Assembly (NCBI GenBank): GCA_020637795.1
Contig: JACKJT010000001.1
Coordinates: forward strand, 1,426,001-1,490,000
From: Hoeflea sp.
GTDB lineage: Bacteria; Pseudomonadota; Alphaproteobacteria; Rhizobiales; Rhizobiaceae
DNA: 64,000 nucleotides
Reading direction: 5' to 3'
Made by a program: the position numbers and the translations under genes. Positions within the stretch are counted from its first letter, which is position 1; every line of letters begins with the position of its first letter. Shown here one piece after another: positions 37,167-46,000 of the stretch. The notes beneath the pieces are model-generated. The model saw only the letters and a list, made by a program, of their open reading frames with translations. It was not told the origin of the DNA and ran no database searches.

Positions 37167-38483
37167 TCAGATATCCTGCCCTGTGCCGGAGAGATCGAAA
37201 TTCTCGCCGGGGAAATACTTGCGCAGCCGGATGTCGGCGGTGCGCGCGTGACCCTCCATTCCCTCGAGCCTCGAGATCCGCGCCGTCGCCTCGGCAATGG
37301 GCTTCGAGCCTTCCCGGGTGGCGCGCTGCCAGGTGACGATCTTCATGAACTTGTGAACCGACAGGCCGCCGGTATAGCGCGCGGCGCCCGAGGTCGGCAA
37401 CACGTGGTTGGTGCCCGAAGCCTTGTCGCCGAAGGCCACTGTCGTTTCCTCACCCAAAAACAGCGAACCGTAGCAGCCAAGCCGGTTGAGCCACCAGTCG
37501 GTGTCGGCAGCCTGAACGGTGAGATGTTCGGGGGCGTATTCATCGGAGGTGGCGGCCATTTCCTCGCGGCTGTCGCAGAGGATGACCTCGGCGAAATCGC
37601 GCCAGGCGGCCTCGGCGTTGTCGCGATTGACCTCGGGCAAGGTTTCGATGTGTCTAGGTACCAGGTCCATCACCTTCTCGGCCAGCGCCCGGTCGTCCGT
37701 GACCAGCCAGACCGGTGAGTTGTAGCCATGTTCTGCCTGGCCGACGAGGTCGGCGGCGACGATCTCCGGGTCGGCGTCCTTGTCGGCCAGGATGAGGCTG
37801 TCGGTGGGACCAGCAAACATGTCGATGCCGACACGACCGAACAGGATGCGCTTGGCTTCGGCGACGAACTGGTTGCCCGGCCCGACAAGAATGCCCGATG
37901 GCGGGACATCGAAAAGGCCGAAGGCCATCGAGGCCACGCCCTGAACGCCGCCCATGGCGAGGATCGTGTCTGCACCGCAGATGTCGGCGGTGTAGAGGAT
38001 CGCCGGATGGACGCCGACATCGGGACGCGGCGGCGAGCAGACGGTGATGTGCCTGCAGCCGGCCACCTTGGCGGTGGTCACCGTCATGATCGCGGAAGCG
38101 ACATGGCTGTAGCGGCCGCCGGGAACGTAGCACCCGGCTGCCTCAATCGGGATAGTTTTCTGGCCCGCCGTCAGTCCCGGGACGATCTCGACCTCGATGT
38201 CGGTGAGGGTCTTCTTCTGGGCCTCGGCGAACTTGCGCACATTGTCGTGGGCGAAACGGATATCGTCCTTGAGCTTCTGCGGCAGGCTTGCCGCAGCCGC
38301 CTCGATCTCCTCGCGGGTGACCTTGATGTTGCCGGTGTAACGGTCGAACTTCTCGGCATAGCCGCGGGCCGCCGCCTCGCCGCCGGCTTCGATCTCGTCG
38401 AGGATTGCCTGTACTGTGTCGCGGACGGACCCGGAATCGGAAGTCGAGGTCTTGACGGCTTTCTTGAGATAGGTGCGGGACAT
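37167..38483 (-). CDS. hpsN: HpsN-like sulfopropanediol 3-dehydrogenase (histidinol dehydrogenase fold)
   Basis: A 438-aa member of the HisD superfamily resembling HpsN, which oxidises (R)-2,3-dihydroxypropane-1-sulfonate to (R)-sulfolactate with two NAD. HisD-fold zinc and catalytic residues are kept: GQAEHGYNSP (Gln and His), DEYAPEHL (Glu-His), GDKASGTNHVLPTSGAA and the C-terminal EGHA. The context argues against histidine synthesis: no his genes, but a TRAP transporter and two alcohol dehydrogenases in one operon. The start at 38483 has AGGAGG upstream. Distinguishing HpsN from other catabolic HisD-like enzymes needs a tree. Confidence 0.78.
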   Translation of the reverse strand: MSRTYLKKAVKTSTSDSGSVRDTVQAILDEIEAGGEAAARGYAEKFDRYTGNIKVTREEIEAAAASLPQKLKDDIRFAHDNVRKFAEAQKKTLTDIEVEIVPGLTAGQKTIPIEAAGCYVPGGRYSHVASAIMTVTTAKVAGCRHITVCSPPRPDVGVHPAILYTADICGADTILAMGGVQGVASMAFGLFDVPPSGILVGPGNQFVAEAKRILFGRVGIDMFAGPTDSLILADKDADPEIVAADLVGQAEHGYNSPVWLVTDDRALAEKVMDLVPRHIETLPEVNRDNAEAAWRDFAEVILCDSREEMAATSDEYAPEHLTVQAADTDWWLNRLGCYGSLFLGEETTVAFGDKASGTNHVLPTSGAARYTGGLSVHKFMKIVTWQRATREGSKPIAEATARISRLEGMEGHARTADIRLRKYFPGENFDLSGTGQDI

Positions 38484-38513
38484 GTCCCCGGTCCTCCTAT
38501 TGGTATGTGCGGA

Positions 38514-39842
38514 CTATTGATAGATTGCGGGCAGCAGCGTGGTGGACAGCGCCGGGACGAAGGCGATGAACAGGACCACGATCAGCATGAAGAATACGAA
38601 GGGGATCGCCTGCCAGGCAATTCTCAGGATCGATTCCCCGGTAATGCCAGATACGACGAACAGGTTGAGGCCAAGCGGCGGGGTGATGAAACCGACACCG
38701 AGCGCGGTGATCATCATGACGCAGAACTGGATCTCGTTCATGCCGATATTGTCGGCGAGCGGCTTGAGGATCGGCGCCAGGATGACGATGTTGGGCGTGG
38801 TCTCCATGACGCAGCCGGCGGCGATCAGGATGAAGATCATCATCAGGATGATGACCGTGGGATCCTCGCTGAGCGATGTCACCGCCGCCACGAAGCCCTG
38901 CGGCACGCCCATGATCGCCAGCGCCTCGGCCAGCGGGGCGGAAAAGGCGATGATCGGCAGGATCACCCCGTTCACCTTGGCGGAACTGAGCAGCATGGCG
39001 GGGAAATCGGCAAGGCTCAGCGTCCGCAGGATGAAGCCCATCAGGATTGTCACGACAACGGCCGTGGCGCCGGCTTCGGTCGGAGTGAGCCGCCCGGAGA
39101 AGATGCCGTAGAAAATGATGCCAGGCACGATGAAGGCATACCAGCCGGATTTCAGCGCCTTGACAAGGTTCGAACCCCATTCGCCGAATGTCATCGGTTC
39201 GCCGCCCTCGTATTTGTAAAGACGGTTGACGACGAGGTTGGTGATAAGAATGGAGGCGAGAATGCACAGTCCCGGGATGAGGGCCGCCAGGAACAGGGTG
39301 GAGGCGGAGATGCCCAGCACCAGGCCGATGATGATGTAGGCGATCGAGGGCGGGATCAGGATGCCGGTGCAGGCCCCGGCCGCGACCAGCGCGCAGGCAT
39401 AGGGCCGCGGATAACCGCTTTCCACCAGCCGGGCGATGGTCATGCGGCCGACGGCCGCGGCGCCTGCCGCGTCGGAGCCGGAGATCGCGGAGAACATGCC
39501 GCAGACCAGCACCGTGGCCGAGCCGAAGCCGCCACGCGTCCAGCAGGTGAGCGCCTCGGCCACATCGAGGAACTTGCGGCTGAGCCCGGTGCGTACGAGC
39601 ACGTCTCCGGTGAGAATGAACAGCGGAACGGCGGTCAGCGCGAAGGCGTCGATGCCGGTGAAAAGGCTTTCGCCGACAGCGCTCAGCGGCATGTCGCCGG
39701 ACATGACGAGCATCAGGATCGCGGCCGATCCGATGGACGCCCAGACCGGTACGGCGAGCGCGATCAGCGCGACGAAAAGGATGACGGGGGCGTAGAAGTC
39801 CCAACCGAGTTCGACAGTCTGATTGAGTTGTTGCCAAAGCAT
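38514..39842 (-). CDS. TRAP transporter large permease (DctM family)
   Basis: A 442-aa, roughly 12-helix DctM subunit that moves the solute with sodium ions. Typical segments include AVPLFILTGDVLVRTGLSRKFLDVAEAL, FSAISGSDAAGAAAVGRMTI, LVAAGACTGILIPPSIAYIIIGLVLG and TPPLGLNLFVVSGITGES. ATG 39842 removes an 18-residue spurious tail. Ten bases follow the DctQ gene. The operon context suggests a sulfonate such as DHPS as substrate, equivalent to HpsM of roseobacters. Confidence 0.93.
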   Translation of the reverse strand: MLWQQLNQTVELGWDFYAPVILFVALIALAVPVWASIGSAAILMLVMSGDMPLSAVGESLFTGIDAFALTAVPLFILTGDVLVRTGLSRKFLDVAEALTCWTRGGFGSATVLVCGMFSAISGSDAAGAAAVGRMTIARLVESGYPRPYACALVAAGACTGILIPPSIAYIIIGLVLGISASTLFLAALIPGLCILASILITNLVVNRLYKYEGGEPMTFGEWGSNLVKALKSGWYAFIVPGIIFYGIFSGRLTPTEAGATAVVVTILMGFILRTLSLADFPAMLLSSAKVNGVILPIIAFSAPLAEALAIMGVPQGFVAAVTSLSEDPTVIILMMIFILIAAGCVMETTPNIVILAPILKPLADNIGMNEIQFCVMMITALGVGFITPPLGLNLFVVSGITGESILRIAWQAIPFVFFMLIVVLFIAFVPALSTTLLPAIYQ

Positions 39843-39852
39843 GATCCGGTCC

Positions 39853-40368
39853 TCAATCGAACAGTTGGTCGCCTTCGTAGACGGGCGTACCGTCACGAAG
39901 GCTCTTCAGATCGCGGGCAAGCGACTGGATCAGGCGCCACAGCATGATCGCAAATCCGGCCGGCACCGCCATCAGGAACCAGACCATCGACACCCGCAGA
40001 CCGGCGCTGACCGACCCGAACTTGGCAGAAACGAGAACCGTTTCGAACGACCAGTAGAGCGCGATGAGGGCGACCACGAACATCACCAGGTCGCCGAAGA
40101 TGTAGAGCGCCGCCTTGGCGCGTGGCCCGAGGTAATGCATCACCACGTCAATGCGGATATGGCCGCGCTCTCGCACCGCGGAGGCGGCTCCGATCCAGAC
40201 CAGGTAGATGAAGGCATAGCGCACCACCTCCTCGCCCCAGATCGACGAGTAGGCGAAGACCTCGCGGCGAAGCACCTCGACCGCCATCGTCACCACCAGG
40301 AGAACATAGAACATGAGCAGGGCCCACCGCTCCAGGTTCCTGTCCAGCGCGCTTAGAAACTTCGACAC
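39853..40368 (-). CDS. TRAP transporter small permease (DctQ family)
   Basis: A 171-aa four-helix DctQ subunit. The N-terminal charged stretch SKFLSALDRNLERWALLMFY, the central SSIWGEEVVRYAFIYLVWIGAASAVRERGHIRIDV and the last helix AGFAIMLWRLIQSL are family typical. The GTG start at 40368 is preceded by AAGGGGG; the upstream start in the open frame (40392) lacks a ribosome-binding site. A 12-bp hairpin separates it from the upstream binding-protein gene. Confidence 0.9.
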   Translation of the reverse strand: MSKFLSALDRNLERWALLMFYVLLVVTMAVEVLRREVFAYSSIWGEEVVRYAFIYLVWIGAASAVRERGHIRIDVVMHYLGPRAKAALYIFGDLVMFVVALIALYWSFETVLVSAKFGSVSAGLRVSMVWFLMAVPAGFAIMLWRLIQSLARDLKSLRDGTPVYEGDQLFD

Positions 40369-40431
40369 GACGCCCCCTTGCGGCCTGGGCACGATTCAGC
40401 CCGTCCGCCTGAGAAGTTGGGTTGATGAAGT

Positions 40432-40461
40432 CCCCGCCGCCGGGTCGGTCCGGCGGCGGGG
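40432..40461 (-). other. Strong stem-loop between TRAP binding-protein and DctQ genes
   Basis: A perfect 12-bp GC stem CCCCGCCGCCGG/CCGGCGGCGGGG with a 6-nt loop starts 13 bases after the DctP stop. No T-run follows, which suggests mRNA 3' end protection and reduced read-through into dctQM. Confidence 0.8.
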
Positions 40462-40474
40462 CATTGCGGGAAAA

Positions 40475-41626
40475 TCAGGCGTCGTGGACGTAGTACTTGC
40501 CTCGCGTCCCGGCCGCCTCGACCAGCTTGTCGAAGGTGTCCATCGAGCCGGCCAGCTCGGTCTTGAAGCCGTCCCATTCGGAACGCTGGTAACCGACGGT
40601 GTCCTTCCACTCGTTGAGCTGGTCTTCGGTGAGCGAATGGAACTCGACGCCGGACTTGGCCATTTCGGCCATGGCGTAGGCCCGGGCCGATGGCACCTTG
40701 GCGAGGTTCTGGTGGAAGCTCATCTCCGACGCCCAGGCAATCGCGTCCTGCACATCGCCGGGCAGCGTGTTGTACCATTCGAGGTTGCAGGCATAGGTCT
40801 GGCTGTCGGGCACGGCCTGGGTAAATGTCACGTGGCTGAGGATATCCTTGAAGCCGAAGGCATAGAGCGCGCCCACCGACGGATCGAGCGCGTCGGCAAC
40901 GCCCTGCTTGATCGCCGAAGGCGTTTCGCCCCAGGCAACCGGCGTCGGATTGGCGCCGCCCATGCGGTAGAACTGCTGCAGCATCTTGGATCCCGGCACG
41001 CGGAACTTCACCCCTGCCAGATCCGCAGGCGTGATGATTGCGGAACCGCCCTGGCGCACAGCCATCACCCGGGGGTCGATGCAGAAATAGAACATCGGCT
41101 TGAAACCGCGCGCCTCGACCAGCGCATCGACTTCCTTCTTCCAGATATCGGAGGTCACGAGATTGACGAAGCGCTGATTGGCGCCACAGAAATAGGGCAT
41201 ATTGATGAGGTCGACCGCCGGCGCGAAGGGCGCGAAGTTCGACAGCGAGAACTGGCCGGCATTGACCGTGCCGCCCTGCACCTTCTGCGCCAGCGCCGAA
41301 CCGATGCCGAGCTGACCGCCCGGAGCGAGCTTGACATAGACCTTGCCATTGGAGGCGTTCTGGATGTTTTCCTTCACATCGAGCTGCATCATCGGATAGC
41401 TGCGCGAGGTGCCGATCACATATTCGGTGGCGAGCGTCATCACGTGAGCGGCCGCGGCTTCACGATCGCTCTCCTCCTTGGCGGTCTGGGCAACCGCCTC
41501 GTCGGACCACAAGGTACCGGCCGCTCCGAGCAGCATGGCCGCGGTAAACGCGCCCGCGCCGGTCAGCTTGAGAAAGTTGCGTCTCTCTGCGGAAGCCAGT
41601 TCGTTTTCGATAGTCTTGTCTGTCAT
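40475..41626 (-). CDS. TRAP transporter substrate-binding protein (DctP family), Tat-exported
   Basis: A 383-aa periplasmic binding protein with a Tat signal: RRNFLKLTGAGAFTAAMLLG followed by a cleavage region near AVAQ. The ligand-binding Arg region common to DctP proteins is visible as VKFRVPGSKMLQQFYRMGGANPTPVAWGETPSAIKQGVADALD. Others are ENIQNASNGKVYVKLAPGGQLG near the N-terminus. The unusually long Tat leader and 383-aa size fit the sulfonate/aromatic-acid group rather than C4-dicarboxylate DctP (about 330). ATG 41626 overlaps the stop of the small membrane protein. Confidence 0.92.
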   Translation of the reverse strand: MTDKTIENELASAERRNFLKLTGAGAFTAAMLLGAAGTLWSDEAVAQTAKEESDREAAAAHVMTLATEYVIGTSRSYPMMQLDVKENIQNASNGKVYVKLAPGGQLGIGSALAQKVQGGTVNAGQFSLSNFAPFAPAVDLINMPYFCGANQRFVNLVTSDIWKKEVDALVEARGFKPMFYFCIDPRVMAVRQGGSAIITPADLAGVKFRVPGSKMLQQFYRMGGANPTPVAWGETPSAIKQGVADALDPSVGALYAFGFKDILSHVTFTQAVPDSQTYACNLEWYNTLPGDVQDAIAWASEMSFHQNLAKVPSARAYAMAEMAKSGVEFHSLTEDQLNEWKDTVGYQRSEWDGFKTELAGSMDTFDKLVEAAGTRGKYYVHDA

Positions 41627-41853
41627 CGGGTTTCCTCCTCCCTATGCATTGCGGTGGAATCGTCGCGCCTGGCCTGCCCTTCGAGCAGGAGAATGCCGGC
41701 GACAAAGAAACTGCAGGAGATCGCAAGCATCACGGCCTGCATGACATCGGACAGGAAAGCTGCACGGAAGAATGCGCCAGCGACCACATCTGCGGCAAAC
41801 ACCGCCATGAACAGGGCTGCGATCCGGAATGCCGGTCTTCCTGCTTGCGTCAT
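41623..41853 (-). CDS. Small two-helix membrane protein at the head of the TRAP operon
   Basis: A 76-aa protein with two predicted membrane helices (about 11-31, IAALFMAVFAADVVAGAFF, and 37-60, DVMQAVMLAISCSFFVAGILL) and a charged C-terminal tail (EGQARRDDSTAMHREEETR). ATG 41853 has GGGAGGGG upstream, and its TGA overlaps the DctP ATG, so it is the first, translationally coupled gene of the operon. I do not recognise it. It may assist the transporter, but no homology supports that. Confidence 0.7.
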   Translation of the reverse strand: MTQAGRPAFRIAALFMAVFAADVVAGAFFRAAFLSDVMQAVMLAISCSFFVAGILLLEGQARRDDSTAMHREEETR

Positions 41854-41883
41854 GACCCCTCCCAAGGTTCTAGCAATATGGAG

Positions 41884-41897
41884 TGTAAGCGCTTACA
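41884..41897. promoter_or_regulatory. LacI-type operator, site 1
   Basis: The perfect 14-bp palindrome TGTAAGCGCTTACA matches the consensus of LacI-family operators (central CG with AAGCGCTT core). It lies 30 bp upstream of the TRAP operon's first start codon and 67 bp before the divergent lacI-type gene. Confidence 0.88.
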
Positions 41898-41905
41898 TTA
41901 GTTTG

Positions 41906-41919
41906 TGCAAGCGCTTACA
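41906..41919. promoter_or_regulatory. LacI-type operator, site 2
   Basis: TGCAAGCGCTTACA differs by one base from site 1. The two centres are 22 bp apart, about two helical turns, so two dimers could sit on the same face of the DNA. It lies 45 bp upstream of the regulator start. Confidence 0.85.
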
Positions 41920-41964
41920 TCGTGCATTCTGCATTTCACGGGTATAGTGAGCGCAAGAGGGGCA

Positions 41965-42993
41965 ATGAGCGAACTGGCAAAACCAACGCTGGATGACGTG
42001 GCGCGCGCGGCAGGGGTGTCGACGGCGACGGTGTCGCGCTGCCTGAACGCGCCGGACCTGGTGATCGCGGCGACGCGCGAGCGGGTGATGCAGGCTGTCG
42101 AGGCGCTGGGATACACACCGGATTTCGGCGGGCGGGCGCTGGCCTCGCGCCGGACCAACACGGTGGGCGCCATCATTCCCACCATGGACAACGCCATCTT
42201 CGCGCGGGGACTGCAGTCGTTCCAGGAAGCGCTGTCGCGCTTCGGCAAGACGCTGCTGGTGGCAAGCTCGGGCTATTCCCCGGCGCGCGAACGCGAACAG
42301 ATGGAAGTGATGGCGGGCCGCGGCGTCGACGGGATGCTGCTGATCGGCTCGGCACGGCCCGAGGCAAGCGTCGAGTTCCTTCGCCGCCGCGGCATTCCAT
42401 TTCTCGGCGCCTGGAACCTTGGCGGCGAGGACGGCTATTTCGTCGGCTTCGACAACCGCGCCGCCGCCGCCGGGCTGACCGAAGCGGTTCTGGCCCGGGG
42501 GCACCGCCGCCTCGCCATGATTGCCGGCATCACCTACATGAATGACCGTGCCGCCGACCGGATGGAAGGCGTGCGGTCTGCCGCCGAACAGGCCGGGATC
42601 GGTGCGGACCAGTTGCCGGTGATCGAGGCGGCCTACACTTTTGACGATGGCGCGAAGGCCTTCGGGGAACTGATGGCGCTTTCGCCGCGGCCGACAGCGG
42701 TGCTGTGCGGCAACGACGTTCTTGCAGTGGGCGCGCTGCAGAAGGCCCGCGAACTTGGCCTGCGGGTGCCCGAGGATGTGTCTATCACCGGCTTCGACGA
42801 CATCGATCTCGCCAGCGTGGTCGATCCGAAACTGACCACCGTGCGGGTACCGCACAACCGCATGGGCGAGGCTGCAGCCGAGATGCTGATCAAGCTGATC
42901 AGCAAGCAACCGGTGGAACGGCGGATCGAGATCCCGACAGAGATCATCGAGCGCGGAACGCTCGGTCCGCCGCCTGCCGATCCGGCTGTCTGA
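41965..42993 (+). CDS. LacI-family transcriptional regulator
   Basis: A 342-aa repressor with an N-terminal LacI helix-turn-helix and hinge (PTLDDVARAAGVSTATVSRCLNAPDLV ... VMQAVEALGYTPDFGGRALAS) followed by a periplasmic-binding-protein-like effector domain (TNTVGAIIPTMDNAIFARGLQ, AVLCGNDVLAVGALQKAREL, ITGFDDIDLA). ATG 41965 has AAGAGGGG upstream. It is divergent from the TRAP/hpsN operon across a 111-bp region holding two operators, so it very likely represses that operon and itself, with the substrate or an intermediate as inducer. Confidence 0.93.
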   Translation: MSELAKPTLDDVARAAGVSTATVSRCLNAPDLVIAATRERVMQAVEALGYTPDFGGRALASRRTNTVGAIIPTMDNAIFARGLQSFQEALSRFGKTLLVASSGYSPAREREQMEVMAGRGVDGMLLIGSARPEASVEFLRRRGIPFLGAWNLGGEDGYFVGFDNRAAAAGLTEAVLARGHRRLAMIAGITYMNDRAADRMEGVRSAAEQAGIGADQLPVIEAAYTFDDGAKAFGELMALSPRPTAVLCGNDVLAVGALQKARELGLRVPEDVSITGFDDIDLASVVDPKLTTVRVPHNRMGEAAAEMLIKLISKQPVERRIEIPTEIIERGTLGPPPADPAV

Positions 42994-43030
42994 TCTTTCC
43001 GGCCCGTCCCGGGCCCGCCTCTCCTACAGC

Positions 43031-46000
43031 TCAGTGGAAGTTCCTGCCCTTCGGCAGCGCGCGGCTCGCGGCCCTGGCGGTCGCCAGCTCTTCATAGTCG
43101 CGGCGCAGTTCCGGCGCCTCGCGGATCAGCCTGACGATGCGGGCGACGGGCTTGGTGCGCGGGCGCATGTCCTCGATCGGACGACGCACCTCGTCGGCAT
43201 TGGCAAGCCCGCCCATCTCGCCCGCCATGTCCGAGATCTGCGCCATCATCGGGGTCAGGTCCTCGAGATACTCGGCCACGACATGGATGACGCCATCCTC
43301 GTTCTGCAGCCGGCCGCGCACGCCGACGCAGCGGCTGCCGAGCACGATGGCGCGGAACTTCTCGAACACCTTGGGCCAGACGATGATGTTGGCGACGCCG
43401 GTCTCGTCCTCGATGGTCTCGAACACCACGCCCTTGGCCGAGCCCGGACGCTGCCTCACCAGCACGAGGCCTGCAACCTTGACCTGCCGGCCGATGCGGA
43501 TGTCCTGCAGATCGGAGTTGGGCCGGCAGCCCTTGCCCGCAAGTCGCTCGCGCAGGAACGACATCGGATGCGCCTTCAAGGAAAAAGACAGTGCCTGGTA
43601 GTCATTGATCACCTGCTCGCCCAATGGCATCGGCGGCAGGTCGACATCGGGCTCCTTCTGCAGATCATGGCTGTCGGCAAGGGCGAACAGTGGCAGCCGC
43701 TCGGCGCTCGAGAGCGGATCGAGCGCCTTGACCGCCCACAGCGCATCACGCCGGTCGAGCCCGATCGAGCGGAAGCAGTCGGCCTCGGCCAGCTGTTCGA
43801 TGGCGCGGCGCGGCAGGCCGGACCGCATCCAGAGATCGCGGACGCTGTCATAGCCGCGGCCGCGGTTCTGCATGAGCTGCAAGGCTTCGGCCTCCCCGAA
43901 GCCCTTGACGTGTTGCAGCCCCAGCCGCACAGCGTGAGCGTGCTTCATGACATCCTTCATGTCGCGGTGCCGGGGTGAGAGCGGCTGCGGTTCCGCGCCG
44001 GGTTCAAGGGTGGAATCCCAGCCGGAGCAATTGACGTCGACCGGCCGGATCTCGACGCCGTGCTCGCGGGCGTCGCGGACAAGCTGGGCCGGGGCATAGA
44101 AGCCCATCGGCTGGGAGTTGAGGATGGCTGCGCAAAAGACATCCGGATAATGGCACTTGAGCCAGCAGGAGACATAGACCAGCAGCGCGAAACTGGCGGC
44201 GTGGCTTTCGGGAAAGCCGTATTCGCCGAAGCCCTCGATCTGGCGAAAGCAGTGTTCGGCGAACTCGCGCTCGTAGCCGTTTTTGACCATGCCCTCGACC
44301 ATCTTGGTCTGGAACGAACCGATGGTGCCGACCCGGCGGAAGGTGGCCATGGCGCGGCGCAGCTTGTCGGCCTCGCCCGGCGAGAAACCGCCGGCGACGA
44401 TGGCGATGTTCATCGCCTGCTCCTGGAACAGCGGCACGCCCAGCGTCTTGCCGAGCACTGTCTCAAGTTCCTTCTTGGGAAAGGAGACCGGTTCCTTGCC
44501 CTGCCTGCGGCGCAGGTAGGGGTGGACCATGTCGCCCTGGATCGGGCCGGGGCGAACGATCGCCACCTCGATGACCAGATCATAATAGCAGCGCGGCTTG
44601 AGGCGCGGCAGCATCGACATCTGCGCCCGGCTTTCGATCTGGAACACGCCGATGGTGTCGGCGCGGCAGATCATGTCATAGGTGGCGCGATCGCCATCGG
44701 GCAGCGAGGAGAGCGTTTCGCGGCGGCCGTAATGGGTGTCGAGCAGCGCGAAGGCCTTGCGGATGCAGGTCAGCATGCCAAGCGCCAGCACGTCGATCTT
44801 GAGCATGCCGAGGCTTTCGAGATCGTCCTTGTCCCACTCGACAATGGTGCGATCCTCCATCGCCGCGTTCTCGATCGGGATCAGCGAGGAGAGCTTGTCG
44901 CGGGTGATGACAAAGCCGCCGACATGCTGGGAGAGATGGCGCGGGAAGCCGGTGATCTGGGAGGCCAGATCGAGCATCTGCGCCAGGTGCTTGTCGGATG
45001 GATCAAGACCGGCGCGGCGGGCGTCCTCGGTGTCGACCTCACGCGACCAGCCGCCCCACTTGGTGCCGGATATGGCGGAGATCGCATCGTCGGAGAGGCC
45101 GAACACCTTGCCGACCTCGCGGATCGCCGAGCGGGCGCGGTAGGTGATGACAGTGGCGGCGAGCCCTGCCCTGTCGCGCCCATATTTCGCGTAGATGTAC
45201 TGGATCACCTCCTCGCGCCGCTCGTGCTCGAAATCGACATCGATATCGGGTGGCTCGTTGCGCTCCTCGGAGATGAAGCGCTCGAACAGCAGATCGACCT
45301 TGCCGGGATCGACCTCGGTGATCTCGAGGCAATAGCACACGGCGGAATTGGCTGCCGAGCCGCGGCCCTGGCAGAGGATTTTCTGCGAGCGGGCGAAGCG
45401 GACGATGTCGTAGACGGTGAGGAAATAGGGTGCGTAGTCGAGTTTCCTGATCAGCTGCGTCTCATGGGCGATGGCCTTGAGCACCTTTTCAGGCGCGCCG
45501 TCCGGATAGCGCTTCTTCAGGCCGATGGCGGTGAGCTTTTCGAGCGCCTCCTGCGCGGGAAGAGGCTCCGGGCCAAGGTCCTCAAACAATGGCGCGTCGG
45601 GGTATTGATAGCGCAACTCATCGAGCGAAAACCGGATCCGCCCGAACAGCGTGGCGGCTTGCGCAACAGCTGCCTCGTAGCCCCTGAACAGATGCAGCAT
45701 TTCGGCATGCGGCTTGAGATGCCGCTCGGCATTGATCTCCAGCCTTGTGCCGGCGGTGGCCAGTGTCCTGCCCTCGCGGATGCAGGTCAGCACGTCCTGC
45801 AGCGGCCGGCGTTTGGGCGCGTGGTAGAGCACGTCGCCGATCGCCAGCAGCGGCAGGCCAAGCTCGCGCGCCAGCCGCGCGAGGCTTGCCATGCGGCGCT
45901 GGTCGGCACTGCCATGGGCGCGCGACACCGCCAGATACAGATGGTCGGGAAAACCCGTGCGCAACCGCTCCAGCACGGAGACGAGGCCCGTTCCGGTGAC

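Noticed and set aside
37167..38483. hisD for histidine biosynthesis
   Set aside because: No his genes nearby, and the operon consists of a TRAP transporter and two alcohol dehydrogenases; GQAEHGYNSP and the overall sequence fit HpsN-like catabolic enzymes better.
37728..39947. 739-aa open frame on the plus strand
   Set aside because: Antisense to hpsN and the TRAP permease; low-complexity, extremely rich in Asp, Gly, His, Gln and Arg.
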